In this document: piece by piece, positions 34,075-48,106 of the stretch | Numbering within the stretch: the first letter of the stretch is position 1 | Layout: each line of letters opens with the position of its first letter | NCBI GenBank assembly: GCA_004299555.1 | Contig: SCQU01000006.1 | Span: 62,001 to 126,000 of the forward strand | Length of the DNA stretch: 64,000 nucleotides | Direction: 5' to 3' | Source of the DNA: Rhodanobacteraceae bacterium | GTDB lineage: Bacteria > Pseudomonadota > Gammaproteobacteria > Xanthomonadales > Rhodanobacteraceae | Program-made: the position numbers and the translations under genes | Notes under the pieces: generated by a model | Told to the model about the DNA's origin: nothing | Databases searched by the model: none | What the model saw: only the letters and a program-made list of their open reading frames with translations

Positions 34075-35066
34075 AAGCGCTCGTGAAATCGCCCTTCGTC
34101 TGGCTGCTGAGGCGCGAATACTGGCAGGAACGGCGCGGTGCCTTATGGTCCCAGGTCACCCTTGCCGCCATCCTGATCGTGCTGTCGATCTTCGGCATCA
34201 TCGTGGCCGAGGCAGCCCGCATCCGGGCTGGCGTCAACGTCCACTTCGTCACTGGCGGCGACATCGGGCAAACGCTGGCAAGCGCGCTCAGCCACGATAC
34301 CCCGGGGCTGGTGCTGGGGCTGGACAGCATGATGTGGACCTTTGGCCTGATGGCCGCGCTGGTGCTGTCCTTCACGCTGTTCTTCTACCTGCTCGGCGCG
34401 CTGTATGACGATCGCAAGGATCGCAGCATCCTGTTCTGGAAATCGTTGCCGGTGTCAGACACCGCCACCGTCCTGTCCAAGGTCGTCACCGCCATTCTGG
34501 TGCTGCCATTGATCGCGCTTGGCGTGACGCTCGCTGGCTACCTCGGCGAGCAGATCGTCGCCAGCATCTGGTTCGCGGCACACGGGCTCAATCCGTTCAC
34601 GCTGCTGTGGGCGCACTGGGGCCCGTACTCGACCTGGCTGCACCTCGTGGCGACGATTCCGGTCAGCGCGGTGTGGGCCTTGCCGGCCATTGGCTGGCTG
34701 CTCTTCTGGTCCGCTGCCGCACGCAGCAAGCCGTTCCTGTGGGCGGTCATGGTTCCGGTGCTGGCCGGCGTGCTGAACTCGTGGATCGCGCTGCTGCGGT
34801 TGCCGCACGTCCCGATCGAGTTTTTCTGGGGCAATCTGGTTGCCCGCCCGTTGCTCAGCATCATCCCGGGCAGCTGGGTGACAACCTATGCGGCCAACCC
34901 CGGCTTCGTCATCCCCGCCGACATCACGGGGATCGACCGCACACTCGGCACCTTCGGGACGATGTACCAGACGCTGCTGCAACCTGAAATGTGGATCGGC
35001 GCGATCGTCGGCACCGCCCTGATCGCCGCCGCGATCTGGTTCCGCCGCTGGCGCGATGAAGTGTAA
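34071..35066 (+). CDS. ABC-2 type transporter permease
   Basis: 331 residues with about six membrane helices: N-terminal cytoplasmic helix (FVWLLRREYWQERRGALW), then TLAAILIVLSIFGIIVAEA, an outside loop, MAALVLSFTLFFYLLGALYDDRKDRSILFWKSLPVSD (the typical ABC-2 coupling segment), further helices and a C-terminal helix ending FRRWRDEV. The ATG overlaps the ATPase stop by four bases. Together they form an exporter or an envelope-stress transporter; no substrate can be named. Confidence 0.9.
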   Translation: MKALVKSPFVWLLRREYWQERRGALWSQVTLAAILIVLSIFGIIVAEAARIRAGVNVHFVTGGDIGQTLASALSHDTPGLVLGLDSMMWTFGLMAALVLSFTLFFYLLGALYDDRKDRSILFWKSLPVSDTATVLSKVVTAILVLPLIALGVTLAGYLGEQIVASIWFAAHGLNPFTLLWAHWGPYSTWLHLVATIPVSAVWALPAIGWLLFWSAAARSKPFLWAVMVPVLAGVLNSWIALLRLPHVPIEFFWGNLVARPLLSIIPGSWVTTYAANPGFVIPADITGIDRTLGTFGTMYQTLLQPEMWIGAIVGTALIAAAIWFRRWRDEV

Positions 35067-35085
35067 ATCCGGTGAGGACACGACC

Positions 35086-35736
35086 ATGCGCAAACTTTGG
35101 ATCACCACGACCGCCACGCTTATCGGCCTCGCGCTCGCGGGCTGCAGCAGTGGCCAGCCAGACGCCACCACTGCCGCGGCAACGAGCTCGCCCCTGGACC
35201 ACGCGCTCAACCACGTGCTCGACCGCGCCGCCACCCAACTCCAAACCGAGGACCTGACGCTCGACAACAAGCACGATATCGCCCCGGAAGGCAAGATCAC
35301 GCCACAGGGCGATCTGCTTATCGCCGGCAAACCGGTACCGCTAACGTCCGCGCAACGCAGCGAAGTACTCGCCTACCGACAGCAAGCCATCGCCGTTGGC
35401 GAGCAAGGCATCGCGATTGGCCGCAGCGGCGCAGCGCTTGGCTTGCAAGCAGCCAGCACGGCAATTGCCGCAGTGTTCTCAGGTAAGTCCGGCCAAGAGG
35501 TCAAACAACAGCTCGAAGCAAAGGCGACGGGCATCCGCGAATCGGCGCTGAAACTTTGCCGGCAGTTGCCTGCGATGATGGCGGCGCAGCAGAAACTGGC
35601 CACCGACGTGCCGGCCTTCCGGCCCTACGCCACCATCACGCAACACGACGTGAGCCACTGCATGGATGACGCAGTCCACGGCGGCAACGCTACCAGCGGT
35701 GCAGCGACTTCGGCACCCAGGCGCACAACCCACTGA
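35086..35736 (+). CDS. Lipoprotein, DUF2884/YggN-like
   Basis: 216 residues. Lipobox LALAGC near residues 16-21. The segment ITPQGDLLIAGKPVPLTSAQR followed by a helix matches the pattern in E. coli YggN (ITPDGNVMYNGKQYTLNAAQR), the DUF2884 family, of unknown function. The Ala/Gln-rich middle (residues 105-165) is helical; a late pair of Cys (LKLCRQLP and SHCMDD) may form a disulfide. It is 19 bases after the ABC permease with a GTGAGGA ahead of the start, so it belongs to the GntR operon. Confidence 0.78.
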   Translation: MRKLWITTTATLIGLALAGCSSGQPDATTAAATSSPLDHALNHVLDRAATQLQTEDLTLDNKHDIAPEGKITPQGDLLIAGKPVPLTSAQRSEVLAYRQQAIAVGEQGIAIGRSGAALGLQAASTAIAAVFSGKSGQEVKQQLEAKATGIRESALKLCRQLPAMMAAQQKLATDVPAFRPYATITQHDVSHCMDDAVHGGNATSGAATSAPRRTTH

Positions 35737-35804
35737 CGCAAACCGCTGACGTAAAAAAGAAGGTCACCCATGGGCGGCCTTCCTTCCATTGCAACCACAG
35801 CGAA

Positions 35805-38649
<2,845 letters not shown>

Positions 38650-38650
38650 C

Positions 38651-39871
38651 ATGGCAGCGCCCGCGATCGAAGTCCACGCGCGCCGCCGGCAACCGCTGGG
38701 CATGCCGCCGGCCCGTTTCCTGCGCGACTATTGGCAGAAGCGGCCACTCCTGATCCGCCACGCATTCCCGGATTTCCAGCCACCGTTGACCCCCGACGAC
38801 CTTGCGGGTCTTGCCTGCATGGAAGGCGCACTGGCAAGAATCGTTTCACACCGGCAAAAGCCAAAGGTTCTGGATGCGCACCGGCGCCGGAACGACGGCG
38901 AATGGACGGTGCGTACCGGCCCCTTCGACGAGGCGCTGTTCGCCCAGCTGCCAGAGACCGGCTGGACGCTGCTGGTGCAGGACGTGGACAAATGGAATGA
39001 CGATACCGCGGCCCTGCTTGCGCACTTCGCGTTCATCCCCAGCTGGCGCATCGACGACGTGATGGTCAGCTACGCCACCGATCGCGGCGGCGTGGGCGCG
39101 CACGTTGACCAGTACGACGTGTTCCTGCTGCAGGGCTCCGGGCGGCGCCACTGGTCAATCGACGTGCGCCCGCATCCGGACCTGCGCTTCCGCGGCGATG
39201 TGGAGCTGAAACTGCTGCGCGCATTCCACCCCAGTCACAGCTGGATACTCGAGCCGGGGGACGTGCTGTACCTGCCACCGGGCGTGCCGCACGACGGCGT
39301 CGGCGTCGGCGAATGCACCACCTGGTCCGTTGGCATGCGGGCGCCGGCGACGGGCGAGCTGCTGTTGGACCTGGCCGCGCAACTCGCGGAGACACTGCCG
39401 GAAGCACAGCGGTTCGCCGACCCCGACCTCACGCCGGCAAAACAGGCTGGCGAAATTGACGCTGCAGCGATCGCGCGCGCGCGCAACACGCTCGGTCCCC
39501 TCGCGGCCATGCTCGATGACGACGCGCTCGGTGACTGGTTTGGCAGCTTCATCACGCGCTACCGCGCGGCGCAGGTCGCAACCCCCCGCAGGCGCACGTT
39601 GACGCCCGCGGCACTGGCCGCGCGCCTGCCGCGGTCCGTGGTGCAACGCGACCCATGGACGCGGTTCGCATGGCGTCGTACCGGTCGCGGCGCCAGGCTG
39701 TACGCGGGCGGAAACGCATACGACGCGCCACCCGCGTGGGCGCGTGCGCTGGCAGGAACGCCACGCAGCATCGATGGCGCCGTCCTGCAAGCGCTGCCCG
39801 GGCGGGCGCGCGGGCTCGCGCTTTTGACCGCGCTTGCCAACGCAGGCTGCGTCGGTTTGCGACGGCGCTGA
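38651..39871 (+). CDS. roxA: Ribosomal oxygenase (50S L16 3-hydroxylase), cupin/JmjC type
   Basis: 406 residues. A Fe(II)/2-oxoglutarate dioxygenase of the YcfD/RoxA family, which hydroxylates an Arg of ribosomal protein L16. Iron ligands are visible: His151 and Asp153 in GAHVDQYDVF, His214 in PPGVPHDG. The N-terminal part reads FLRDYWQKRPLLIRHAFPD, typical for the group; the C-terminal winged-helix part (from about 290) is present. E. coli RoxA is 373 residues. It uses 2-oxoglutarate as co-substrate and lies directly behind purB with a 1-base gap. Confidence 0.92.
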   Translation: MAAPAIEVHARRRQPLGMPPARFLRDYWQKRPLLIRHAFPDFQPPLTPDDLAGLACMEGALARIVSHRQKPKVLDAHRRRNDGEWTVRTGPFDEALFAQLPETGWTLLVQDVDKWNDDTAALLAHFAFIPSWRIDDVMVSYATDRGGVGAHVDQYDVFLLQGSGRRHWSIDVRPHPDLRFRGDVELKLLRAFHPSHSWILEPGDVLYLPPGVPHDGVGVGECTTWSVGMRAPATGELLLDLAAQLAETLPEAQRFADPDLTPAKQAGEIDAAAIARARNTLGPLAAMLDDDALGDWFGSFITRYRAAQVATPRRRTLTPAALAARLPRSVVQRDPWTRFAWRRTGRGARLYAGGNAYDAPPAWARALAGTPRSIDGAVLQALPGRARGLALLTALANAGCVGLRRR

Positions 39872-39884
39872 AGTTCTCTACAAT
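39857..39884 (+). promoter_or_regulatory. Promoter of the GNAT fusion gene
   Basis: TTGCGA (39857-39862), 16-base spacer, TACAAT (39879-39884), overlapping the roxA stop codon and 45 bases ahead of the next ATG. A GGAG near 39915 is the likely ribosome site. Confidence 0.6.
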
Positions 39885-39928
39885 CGACCCACACTCTACC
39901 CACCCGGTGCCCCGCGGAGCTCGAAGGC

Positions 39929-40930
39929 ATGCCGATCCCCGACGACTTTCACGTTGAAGTGTGCGACTGGCAGAGCACCGCCGATCGCGCAGCGCTGCTT
40001 GGCGTTCGCGCAACGGTATTCATCGAGGAACAACACGTGCCCGCCGACATCGAGCGCGACGATGACGATGCGCGCGCGGTGCACCTGCTGGCGCGCACGC
40101 CGGCCGGGGACCCGGTAGGTACCGGCCGGCTGCTGGTCGACCCCGCGCCCGGGGATGGCCACAGCACCGGCCGCACGGGCCACATCGGCCGCATGGCGGT
40201 GCTGTCCGCATGGCGCCGCCGCGGCGTCGGCAGCACCCTCCTGCACGGCCTGCTGGACCACGCACGTGCGCGCGGCGTCCGCGAAATCTGCTTGCACGCC
40301 CAGCACACCGCCATTGCGTTCTATCAGCGCCATGGGTTTACGGCGCGCGGCGCGGAATTCGAGGAAGCCGGCATTCCCCACGTCGAAATGACCCTGCAAT
40401 TGACACCGCTGGCGGCGCCCGAACGCCCGGCGCTTGCGCCGGCACCCGCGGCCGTGATCCTGCGCGCTGCGACCCGCGAAGAACTCATCGACGTCACCCG
40501 CACCCTGCTCGCGGGCGCCAAGCACAGCATCTGCATCCTGGTGCGCGAGCTGCATCCGCAACTGCTGGACGACACCGCATGCCTAGTCGAACTGCGGCGG
40601 CTCGCGGTCTCCGGCCGCGGCGCGTCAATCCGCATCGTTGCCCAGGACCTCAGCCGCGCGCTGGAGGAAGGCACGCGCGTGCTCGAATTGGCGCAACGCG
40701 TCTCCAGCGTCGTCCAGCTGCGGCGGCCGCTCGAACCGGCAGACCAAAAGTACGCGTCGGCGTTCATGTGTACCGACACGCAAGGCTACCTGTTCCGGCC
40801 GGTTGAAGGCGACATGATGGCCACCGGTTCCACCTACGCACCCGGCCGCCACGCTGAACTGACCCGCCTGTTCGAGGGTATCTGGGAGCGCTCCGAGCCC
40901 TGGCCGGAGCTGCGCATCCTCGGAATCTAG
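39929..40930 (+). CDS. GNAT N-acetyltransferase fused to a C-terminal domain of unknown function
   Basis: 333 residues. The N-terminal ~155 are a GNAT acetyltransferase with the acetyl-CoA loop RRRGVGSTLLHGLLDHA and a FYQRHGFTARGAEFEE end. This branch (ElaA-like beginning VFIEEQHVP) acts on small amines or unknown metabolites. From about 178, a separate alpha/beta domain begins with REELIDVTRTLLAGAKHSI and VRELHPQLLDDTACLVELRRL; it looks like the short domain found alone or fused to GNATs in xanthomonads and pseudomonads (DUF7931-like) and may bind nucleic acid or phospholipid, but it has no proven role. A good promoter precedes it. Confidence 0.85.
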   Translation: MPIPDDFHVEVCDWQSTADRAALLGVRATVFIEEQHVPADIERDDDDARAVHLLARTPAGDPVGTGRLLVDPAPGDGHSTGRTGHIGRMAVLSAWRRRGVGSTLLHGLLDHARARGVREICLHAQHTAIAFYQRHGFTARGAEFEEAGIPHVEMTLQLTPLAAPERPALAPAPAAVILRAATREELIDVTRTLLAGAKHSICILVRELHPQLLDDTACLVELRRLAVSGRGASIRIVAQDLSRALEEGTRVLELAQRVSSVVQLRRPLEPADQKYASAFMCTDTQGYLFRPVEGDMMATGSTYAPGRHAELTRLFEGIWERSEPWPELRILGI

Positions 40931-40980
40931 GCGGGCCATCGAATCTGGCCCGGCGCTCCCGCACTGCAGCATTTAACCGT

Positions 40981-40986
40981 TATAAT
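40981..40986 (+). promoter_or_regulatory. -10 element of the sucA promoter
   Basis: A perfect TATAAT, 65 bases ahead of the probable sucA start, in an AT-rich patch (ATTTAACCGTTATAAT). No clear -35 is 17 bases upstream (CCCGCA), so an activator or extended contact may be needed. Confidence 0.5.
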
Positions 40987-41051
40987 TGCAGGTCGCGGCG
41001 CGACACGGCCTTGGGCGGTGCCCGCAATCCAACCTTCGCGTGGTGACCATC

Positions 41052-43883
41052 GTGAGTGACGGCGGCAGTTTGTTGCAGCAATTGGCGGAAACGTCCCAGT
41101 TTGGCGGCGGCAACGCCGCCTATCTCGAGCAGTTGTACGAAGCCTGGCTGCACGACCCGCAGTCGGTCGCGCCCGCGTGGCGCACCTGGTTCCAGAGCCT
41201 CCACGGCGCGGGTGACGTTTCCCACACCGACGCCATCGCGCGGATTGTGGCCGCCCAGCAACAAGGGCGCCGTGCCGGAGCGCCGGTCGACGACGCCCAC
41301 GCGCGCAAACAGGCGGGCGTGCTGCGGTTCCTGACCGCCTACCGGTCGCGCGGACACCTCGCGGCCGACCTGGACCCGTTGGCGATCGCGCCCAAGCGCC
41401 CGGCCCCGGACCTCGACTTGCCGTTCCACGGTCTGGCCGACTCGGACCTCGACACCGAGTTTGATTGCGGCAGCTTCGCCGGCGGCGGCCAGCGCATGAC
41501 GCTGCGTGAACTGCGCGAACGCCTGCGGCGCACCTACGTCGGCAGCATCGGCGCCGAGTTCATGCACATCAGCGACCACACCCAACGGCGCTGGATCTAC
41601 GACCGGCTCGAGAAGGCCAGCGGCGACCCGGGCCTCGAGGACAGCGACCGCAGGCGCGTGCTGGCCAAACTGACCGCGGCGGACGGCCTCGAACGCTACC
41701 TGCACACCAAGTACGTTGGGCAGAAGCGCTTTTCGCTCGAGGGCGGTGACTCGCTGATCCCGCTGCTGGACGACATGATCCGCCGCGCCCGCGGCGACGG
41801 CGTCTACGAACTGGTGATCGGCATGGCCCACCGCGGCCGCCTGAACGTGCTGGTCAACATCCTGGGCAAGCCGCCGCAGCAACTGTTCGCCGAATTCGAA
41901 GGCAAGCACGACGGCCCGGATGACCCCGGTCATTCCGGCGACGTGAAATACCATCTTGGTTTTTCCGCCGACATCGTGGCGCCCGCGGGTGACATCCATG
42001 TGGCGCTGGCGTTCAACCCGTCGCACCTTGAGATTGTCAATCCGGTGGTGTCGGGCTCGGTGCGCGCGCGCCAGGTCCGCACCCACGACGGCGCCCACGA
42101 GCACGTGCTGCCGGTACTGATCCACGGTGACGCAGCGCTGGCCGGCCAGGGCGTTAACATGGAGCTGTTCAACATGTCGCAGACGCGCGGCTTTGGCGTT
42201 GGCGGCACCGTGCACATCGTCATCAACAACCAGATCGGTTTCACCACCGATTCCACCGACGGCCGCAGCACGCTGTACTGCACCGACGTGGCCAAGATGG
42301 TCAACGCGCCCGTGCTGCACGTGAATGGGGACGATGCCGAAGCCGTGATCCAGTGCGCGCGGCTGGCATTTGATTTTCGCCAGCAGTTTCACAAGGACGT
42401 GGTGCTTGACCTCGTCTGCTACCGGCGCCACGGCCACAACGAAGCCGACGAACCCGCGGCCACCCAGCCGGTCATGTACGCGGTCATCAAGCGCCTGCCG
42501 CCAACCCGCGAGGTTTACGCGCGGACGCTGGTCCAGCGCGGCCTGATTGCCGACGGTGACGCCCAGAAGCTGTTCGACGCATTCCGCGCCCAGCTCGACG
42601 CCGGTACGCCGGTGCCGGACCTGGCACCGCCCGGATCGCAAAAGTATGCCGTTGACTGGCGCCGCTTCATCGGCGGGCGCCTCGATCAGGACGTCAAGAC
42701 GGGGGTGCCGCGCAAGACGCTGGACGCCCTGGCCAGCAAAATCCTCACCTGGCCGGCCAACGTCACGCTGCATCCGCGCGTGGCCAAGATCTACCAGACC
42801 CGCCACCAGATGGCCGAAGGCAAGGTGCCGCTGGACTGGGGCTATGCGGAAAACATGGCCTACGCGACGCTGATCGCGGAGGGCAGCGCGCTGCGCCTGG
42901 TGGGCCAGGACACACCGCGCGGCACCTTCTTCCACCGCCACGCGGAATTGCACGACCAGAAGACCGGCGAAATCTACACGCCCCTCGCGCACATCCGCGA
43001 CGACGTCGCGGTCGAAGTCGTCGATTCGTTGTTGTCGGAAACCGCGGTGATGGCGTTCGAGTACGGCTTTGCCACCGCCGATCCGGACACGCTGGCCATC
43101 TGGGAGGCCCAATTCGGCGACTTCGCCAACAGCGCCCAGGTCGTGATCGACCAGTTCATTTCATCGGGTGAGGCCAAGTGGAACCGGCTGTGCGGGTTGG
43201 TGGTACTGCTGCCGCACGGCTACGAAGGCCAGGGCCCGGAGCATTCCTCCGCGCGCCTGGAGCGCTACCTGCAGCTGTGCGCCATGGACAACATGCAGGT
43301 GTGCATCCCGACGACCCCGGCGCAGATGTTCCACATGCTGCGACGGCAGATGTTGCGTGACTGCAGGAAGCCCCTGATCGTGATGACGCCAAAATCGCTG
43401 CTGCGCCACAAGCTCGCGGTATCGACGCTGGAAGACCTGGAAACGGGCCACTTCCACAAGGTCATTGGCGATCAGCGCATCCAGGCCGCGAAAAAGGTCA
43501 AGCGCGTGGTGCTGTGCGCGGGCAAGGTCTACTACGACCTGTTTGCCGCGGCCGAAAAAGCCGGGCTCGACAGCGTCGCACTCGTGCGCGTGGAACAGCT
43601 GTACCCGTTCCCGCGCGGCGAAGTCACCGCGGAGCTCGCGAAATATCCGGCGGCGCGCGAAGTCATCTGGTGCCAGGAAGAGCCGCAAAACCAGGGCGCG
43701 TGGTTCCAGATCCGCCATCACCTGCAGGCCTGCGCAGATGGTGACCACAGCCTCCATTACGCGGGCCGCGTACGCTCCCCGGCGCCCGCCGCCGGCTACC
43801 ACAACACCGACAGCGCCGAGCAGCAGGCACTGGTACAGCAGGCGCTGATTGATCCAGCGGGTGACGACCACTCGCTGGAGTAA
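41052..43883 (+). CDS. sucA: 2-oxoglutarate dehydrogenase E1 component
   Basis: ThDP-dependent decarboxylase of the 2-oxoglutarate dehydrogenase complex. 943 residues with the GTG at 41052 (E. coli: 933); a GTG at 41043 is an alternative, and the frame is open to 40986. Marks: the N-terminal E2-contact segment NAAYLEQLYEAWLHDPQSV, TLRELRERLRRTYVGSIGAEFMH, the catalytic-site GMAHRGRLNVL, the ThDP/Mg region ALAGQGVNMELFNMSQ with VHIVINNQIGFTT, and the end VWCQEEPQNQGAW (seen as IWCQEEPQNQGAW). First gene of the sucA-sucB-lpdA operon. Confidence 0.97.
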   Translation: MSDGGSLLQQLAETSQFGGGNAAYLEQLYEAWLHDPQSVAPAWRTWFQSLHGAGDVSHTDAIARIVAAQQQGRRAGAPVDDAHARKQAGVLRFLTAYRSRGHLAADLDPLAIAPKRPAPDLDLPFHGLADSDLDTEFDCGSFAGGGQRMTLRELRERLRRTYVGSIGAEFMHISDHTQRRWIYDRLEKASGDPGLEDSDRRRVLAKLTAADGLERYLHTKYVGQKRFSLEGGDSLIPLLDDMIRRARGDGVYELVIGMAHRGRLNVLVNILGKPPQQLFAEFEGKHDGPDDPGHSGDVKYHLGFSADIVAPAGDIHVALAFNPSHLEIVNPVVSGSVRARQVRTHDGAHEHVLPVLIHGDAALAGQGVNMELFNMSQTRGFGVGGTVHIVINNQIGFTTDSTDGRSTLYCTDVAKMVNAPVLHVNGDDAEAVIQCARLAFDFRQQFHKDVVLDLVCYRRHGHNEADEPAATQPVMYAVIKRLPPTREVYARTLVQRGLIADGDAQKLFDAFRAQLDAGTPVPDLAPPGSQKYAVDWRRFIGGRLDQDVKTGVPRKTLDALASKILTWPANVTLHPRVAKIYQTRHQMAEGKVPLDWGYAENMAYATLIAEGSALRLVGQDTPRGTFFHRHAELHDQKTGEIYTPLAHIRDDVAVEVVDSLLSETAVMAFEYGFATADPDTLAIWEAQFGDFANSAQVVIDQFISSGEAKWNRLCGLVVLLPHGYEGQGPEHSSARLERYLQLCAMDNMQVCIPTTPAQMFHMLRRQMLRDCRKPLIVMTPKSLLRHKLAVSTLEDLETGHFHKVIGDQRIQAAKKVKRVVLCAGKVYYDLFAAAEKAGLDSVALVRVEQLYPFPRGEVTAELAKYPAAREVIWCQEEPQNQGAWFQIRHHLQACADGDHSLHYAGRVRSPAPAAGYHNTDSAEQQALVQQALIDPAGDDHSLE

Positions 43884-43887
43884 TGCC

Positions 43888-43977
43888 CGGTCATCCCGGC
43901 CACGGGCGGGCCGGGGCCCAGCACCACGGACGGCGCCCACGCAATCCACTGGATTCCCGCCGCGGCGGGGATGACCG
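43888..43977. repeat. Palindromic repeat in the sucA-sucB spacer
   Basis: Outer arms CGGTCATCCC (43888-43897) and GGGATGACCG (43968-43977) are perfectly inverted. Inside are CCGGCC/GGGCCGG runs and a CCACTGGATTCCCGCC segment: the common type of interspersed repeat that reads GTCATxCCxGC...GGAATCCA in many Proteobacteria. It fills the 123 bases between sucA and sucB. Confidence 0.8.
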
Positions 43978-44006
43978 CACACAACTTACGCATCCGAGGA
44001 TATTCC

Positions 44007-45230
44007 ATGTCGATCGAAGTCAAAGTACCGGTACTGCCCGAATCCGTCAGTGACGCCACCATCGCGACGTGGCACAAGCAGCCGGGCGAAGCGGTCAAGC
44101 GCGACGAGAACCTGGTCGACCTCGAAACGGACAAGGTGGTGCTGGAAGTCCCCGCCCCCGCCGACGGCGTGCTGAAGGAAATCCGTCACGCCGAAGGCGA
44201 TACGGTCAACAGTCAGGACGTGATCGCGGTGCTCGAAGAAGGCGCGGTTGCGGCGGCACCCGCTCCTGCGAAGGAAGCGCCCAAGGCGGCACCTGCTGCG
44301 GCCAGCAAGCCCGCGCCCGCCGCACCCGCAAAGGCGGCACCAGCCGCGGCGTCGGCAGCCAGCGCCGGCCTGTCACCGGCAGGCCGCCGCGTCGCCGCCG
44401 AAGCCAACATTGACGTTGCGCAGGTTGAAGGCACGGGTCGCGGAGGCCGGGTTACCAAGGAGGATCTGGTCAATTTCGCCAAGGGCGGCAGCCCCGCGGC
44501 GGCCCCACGCGCCGCGGCAACGCCCGGCCTGCGCCCGGAAGAGCGTGTACCGATGACGCGGATGCGCGCGCGCATCGCCGAACGCCTGATGCAGTCGAAA
44601 AATTCGATCGCCATGCTGACCTCGTCCAACGAGGTCAACCTCGCGAAGGTCGTCGCCATGCGCAAGCAGCTGGGCGAACGGTTCCAGAAGACCCACGGCA
44701 TCAAGCTCGGTTACATGAGCTTTTTCGTCAAGGCCGCCAGTGCCGCGCTGCAGCGCTACCCGGTGGTCAACGCATCGGTCGATGGCAACGACATCATCTA
44801 CCACGGTTACCAGGACATCTCGATCGCGGTGGCAACCGATCGCGGACTGGTGACGCCGGTGCTGCGTGATGCCCAGGACATGGGTTTTGCCGATATCGAA
44901 AAGGCCATCGCGGATTTCGCCACCCGTGCCCGCGCCGGCAAGCTGACCCTCGATGACCTCCAGGGCGGCACCTTTACGGTCACCAATGGCGGCACCTTTG
45001 GCTCGTTGTTCTCGACCCCGATCGTCAACCCGCCGCAAAGCGCCATCCTTGGCATCCACACGATCAAGGAACGCGCGGTGGTCGAAAACGGCCAGGTCGT
45101 CGCGGCGCCCATGATGTACATCGCGATCAGTTACGACCACCGGATCGTCGATGGCAAGGATGCGGTACTGTTCCTGGTCGACATCAAGAACCAGCTTGAA
45201 AACCCGTACACGATGCTGCTGGAGATTTGA
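44007..45230 (+). CDS. sucB: Dihydrolipoyllysine-residue succinyltransferase (E2)
   Basis: Core of the 2-oxoglutarate dehydrogenase complex: transfers the succinyl group from lipoyl-lysine to CoA. 407 residues. Order: lipoyl domain 1-77 with the lipoylated Lys43 in [11 protein letters not shown], an Ala/Pro/Lys-rich flexible linker (~80-120), the E1/E3-binding domain ([32 protein letters not shown]), a second linker, and the acyltransferase domain ending with the catalytic [14 protein letters not shown] (His and Asp). AGGA precedes the ATG at 44007. Confidence 0.97.
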   Translation: MSIEVKVPVLPESVSDATIATWHKQPGEAVKRDENLVDLETDKVVLEVPAPADGVLKEIRHAEGDTVNSQDVIAVLEEGAVAAAPAPAKEAPKAAPAAASKPAPAAPAKAAPAAASAASAGLSPAGRRVAAEANIDVAQVEGTGRGGRVTKEDLVNFAKGGSPAAAPRAAATPGLRPEERVPMTRMRARIAERLMQSKNSIAMLTSSNEVNLAKVVAMRKQLGERFQKTHGIKLGYMSFFVKAASAALQRYPVVNASVDGNDIIYHGYQDISIAVATDRGLVTPVLRDAQDMGFADIEKAIADFATRARAGKLTLDDLQGGTFTVTNGGTFGSLFSTPIVNPPQSAILGIHTIKERAVVENGQVVAAPMMYIAISYDHRIVDGKDAVLFLVDIKNQLENPYTMLLEI

Positions 45231-46796
<1,566 letters not shown>

Positions 46797-46945
46797 GTTC
46801 AGGACCAACGCATCCCGTGCCGGCCAGGGATGGCCGGCGACGCGGCATCGGGATCAGCAACCCACGGCAACAAACAGCGCACACGCGTGCATGTCCGTCG
46901 CGTCCAGTCCAAAATGGCAGCCTTGCCGCCCTGCACTGGAACACC

Positions 46946-47953
46946 ATGGGTTCGCCACCAGATTTCCGCGCCTTCCGCATCCATAACGATGACGCCGGCT
47001 ACCGCGCCGGCATCGAGTCGCTGCGCCTCGACGAACTGTCGCCCGGCGAGGTCGTGATCCAGACGGCGTACTCGGCGGTCAACTACAAGGATGCGCTGGC
47101 CGGTACGGGCAAGGGCAAGATCCTGCGCCGGTTTCCGCTGAACGGCGGGATCGACGTCGCCGGTCACGTGGTGCGTTCCAGCGATCCGCGCTTCAAGGCG
47201 GGCGACGCGGTGCTGTGCACCGGCTGCGGCCTGTCTGAGACCCGCGACGGCGGCTATGCCGAATACGCCCGGCTCAAGGCCGAATGGACCATCGCGCTGC
47301 CGGCGGGCTTGAGCCTGCGCGAAGCGATGATCCTCGGCACCGCAGGATTCACCGCGGCCCTGGCACTGCTCCGGATGCGCGACAACCGGCAGGTGCCTGA
47401 ACTTGGCCCGATCGCCGTTACCGGCGCCACCGGCGGCGTGGGCATGCTGGCGGTCGCCATTTTTTCCCGCGCCGGATTCGACACCCACGCGATCAGCGGT
47501 AAGCCCGAACACGCCGGTTTTCTGCGTGCGCTCGGCGCCCGCGAAGTACTCGACCGCCACCATCTCGACCTGGGTACGCGCGCGCTCGAGTCGGCCCGTT
47601 TCGGCGGCGCGGTGGACAGCGCCGGCGGTGCGCTGCTGGCGCAGCTGCTGGCCTGCACGCAGCCTTACGGCAACGTCGCCAGCATCGGCCTGGCCGCCGG
47701 CAGCAAGCTTGCGACCACCGTCATGCCCTTCATCATCCGTGGCGTCAGCCTGCTCGGCATCGCTTCGGCCGGGACCGCGCGCGACATCCGCGAGGCCATC
47801 TGGCAACACCTCGCCAGCGACTGGAAACCGGCACAGCTGGACCGGATTTGCACGCGCGAGGTCGATCTGGACGGGCTGCCAACCGTATTCGAGCCCATGC
47901 TGGGCGGACACTCGTTTGGCCGCACGCTGGTGCGCATCGGCGCGGATGCGTAG
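46946..47953 (+). CDS. acuI: Acrylyl-CoA reductase / YhdH-type quinone oxidoreductase
   Basis: 335 residues, zinc-free medium-chain dehydrogenase. Marks of the AcuI/YhdH branch: ETRDGGYAEYARLKAEW, TAGFTAALAL, the NADPH-binding TGATGGVGMLAVAI, and GGAVDSAGGALLAQLL. AcuI reduces acrylyl-CoA to propionyl-CoA with NADPH; other members act on small enones. No DMSP or hydroxypropionate genes are near, so the physiological substrate is open. The chosen ATG at 46946 lies 150 bases after lpdA; the in-frame part upstream overlaps lpdA in another frame and is not coding. Confidence 0.88.
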   Translation: MGSPPDFRAFRIHNDDAGYRAGIESLRLDELSPGEVVIQTAYSAVNYKDALAGTGKGKILRRFPLNGGIDVAGHVVRSSDPRFKAGDAVLCTGCGLSETRDGGYAEYARLKAEWTIALPAGLSLREAMILGTAGFTAALALLRMRDNRQVPELGPIAVTGATGGVGMLAVAIFSRAGFDTHAISGKPEHAGFLRALGAREVLDRHHLDLGTRALESARFGGAVDSAGGALLAQLLACTQPYGNVASIGLAAGSKLATTVMPFIIRGVSLLGIASAGTARDIREAIWQHLASDWKPAQLDRICTREVDLDGLPTVFEPMLGGHSFGRTLVRIGADA

Positions 47954-48106
47954 TAGAAACAACTTTGCGACCCGCATGCAACCTGCTGTATCGGCGGTTG
48001 TCCTTGGCCGGCGCGGGCGATTGTTCCGTTGCCGGCAACCCGCCCTGCCGTGGCGCTCGCGGCCTCGGATCCCTACAATACGCGCTTCCGCCTTGGGGAA
48101 TTTCGC

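Noticed and set aside
40980-43112. 710-codon open frame on the minus strand
   Set aside because: Antisense shadow of sucA.
43884-44006. Rho-independent terminator between sucA and sucB
   Set aside because: The palindromes lack a T-run and match an interspersed repeat; the genes are best read as one operon.
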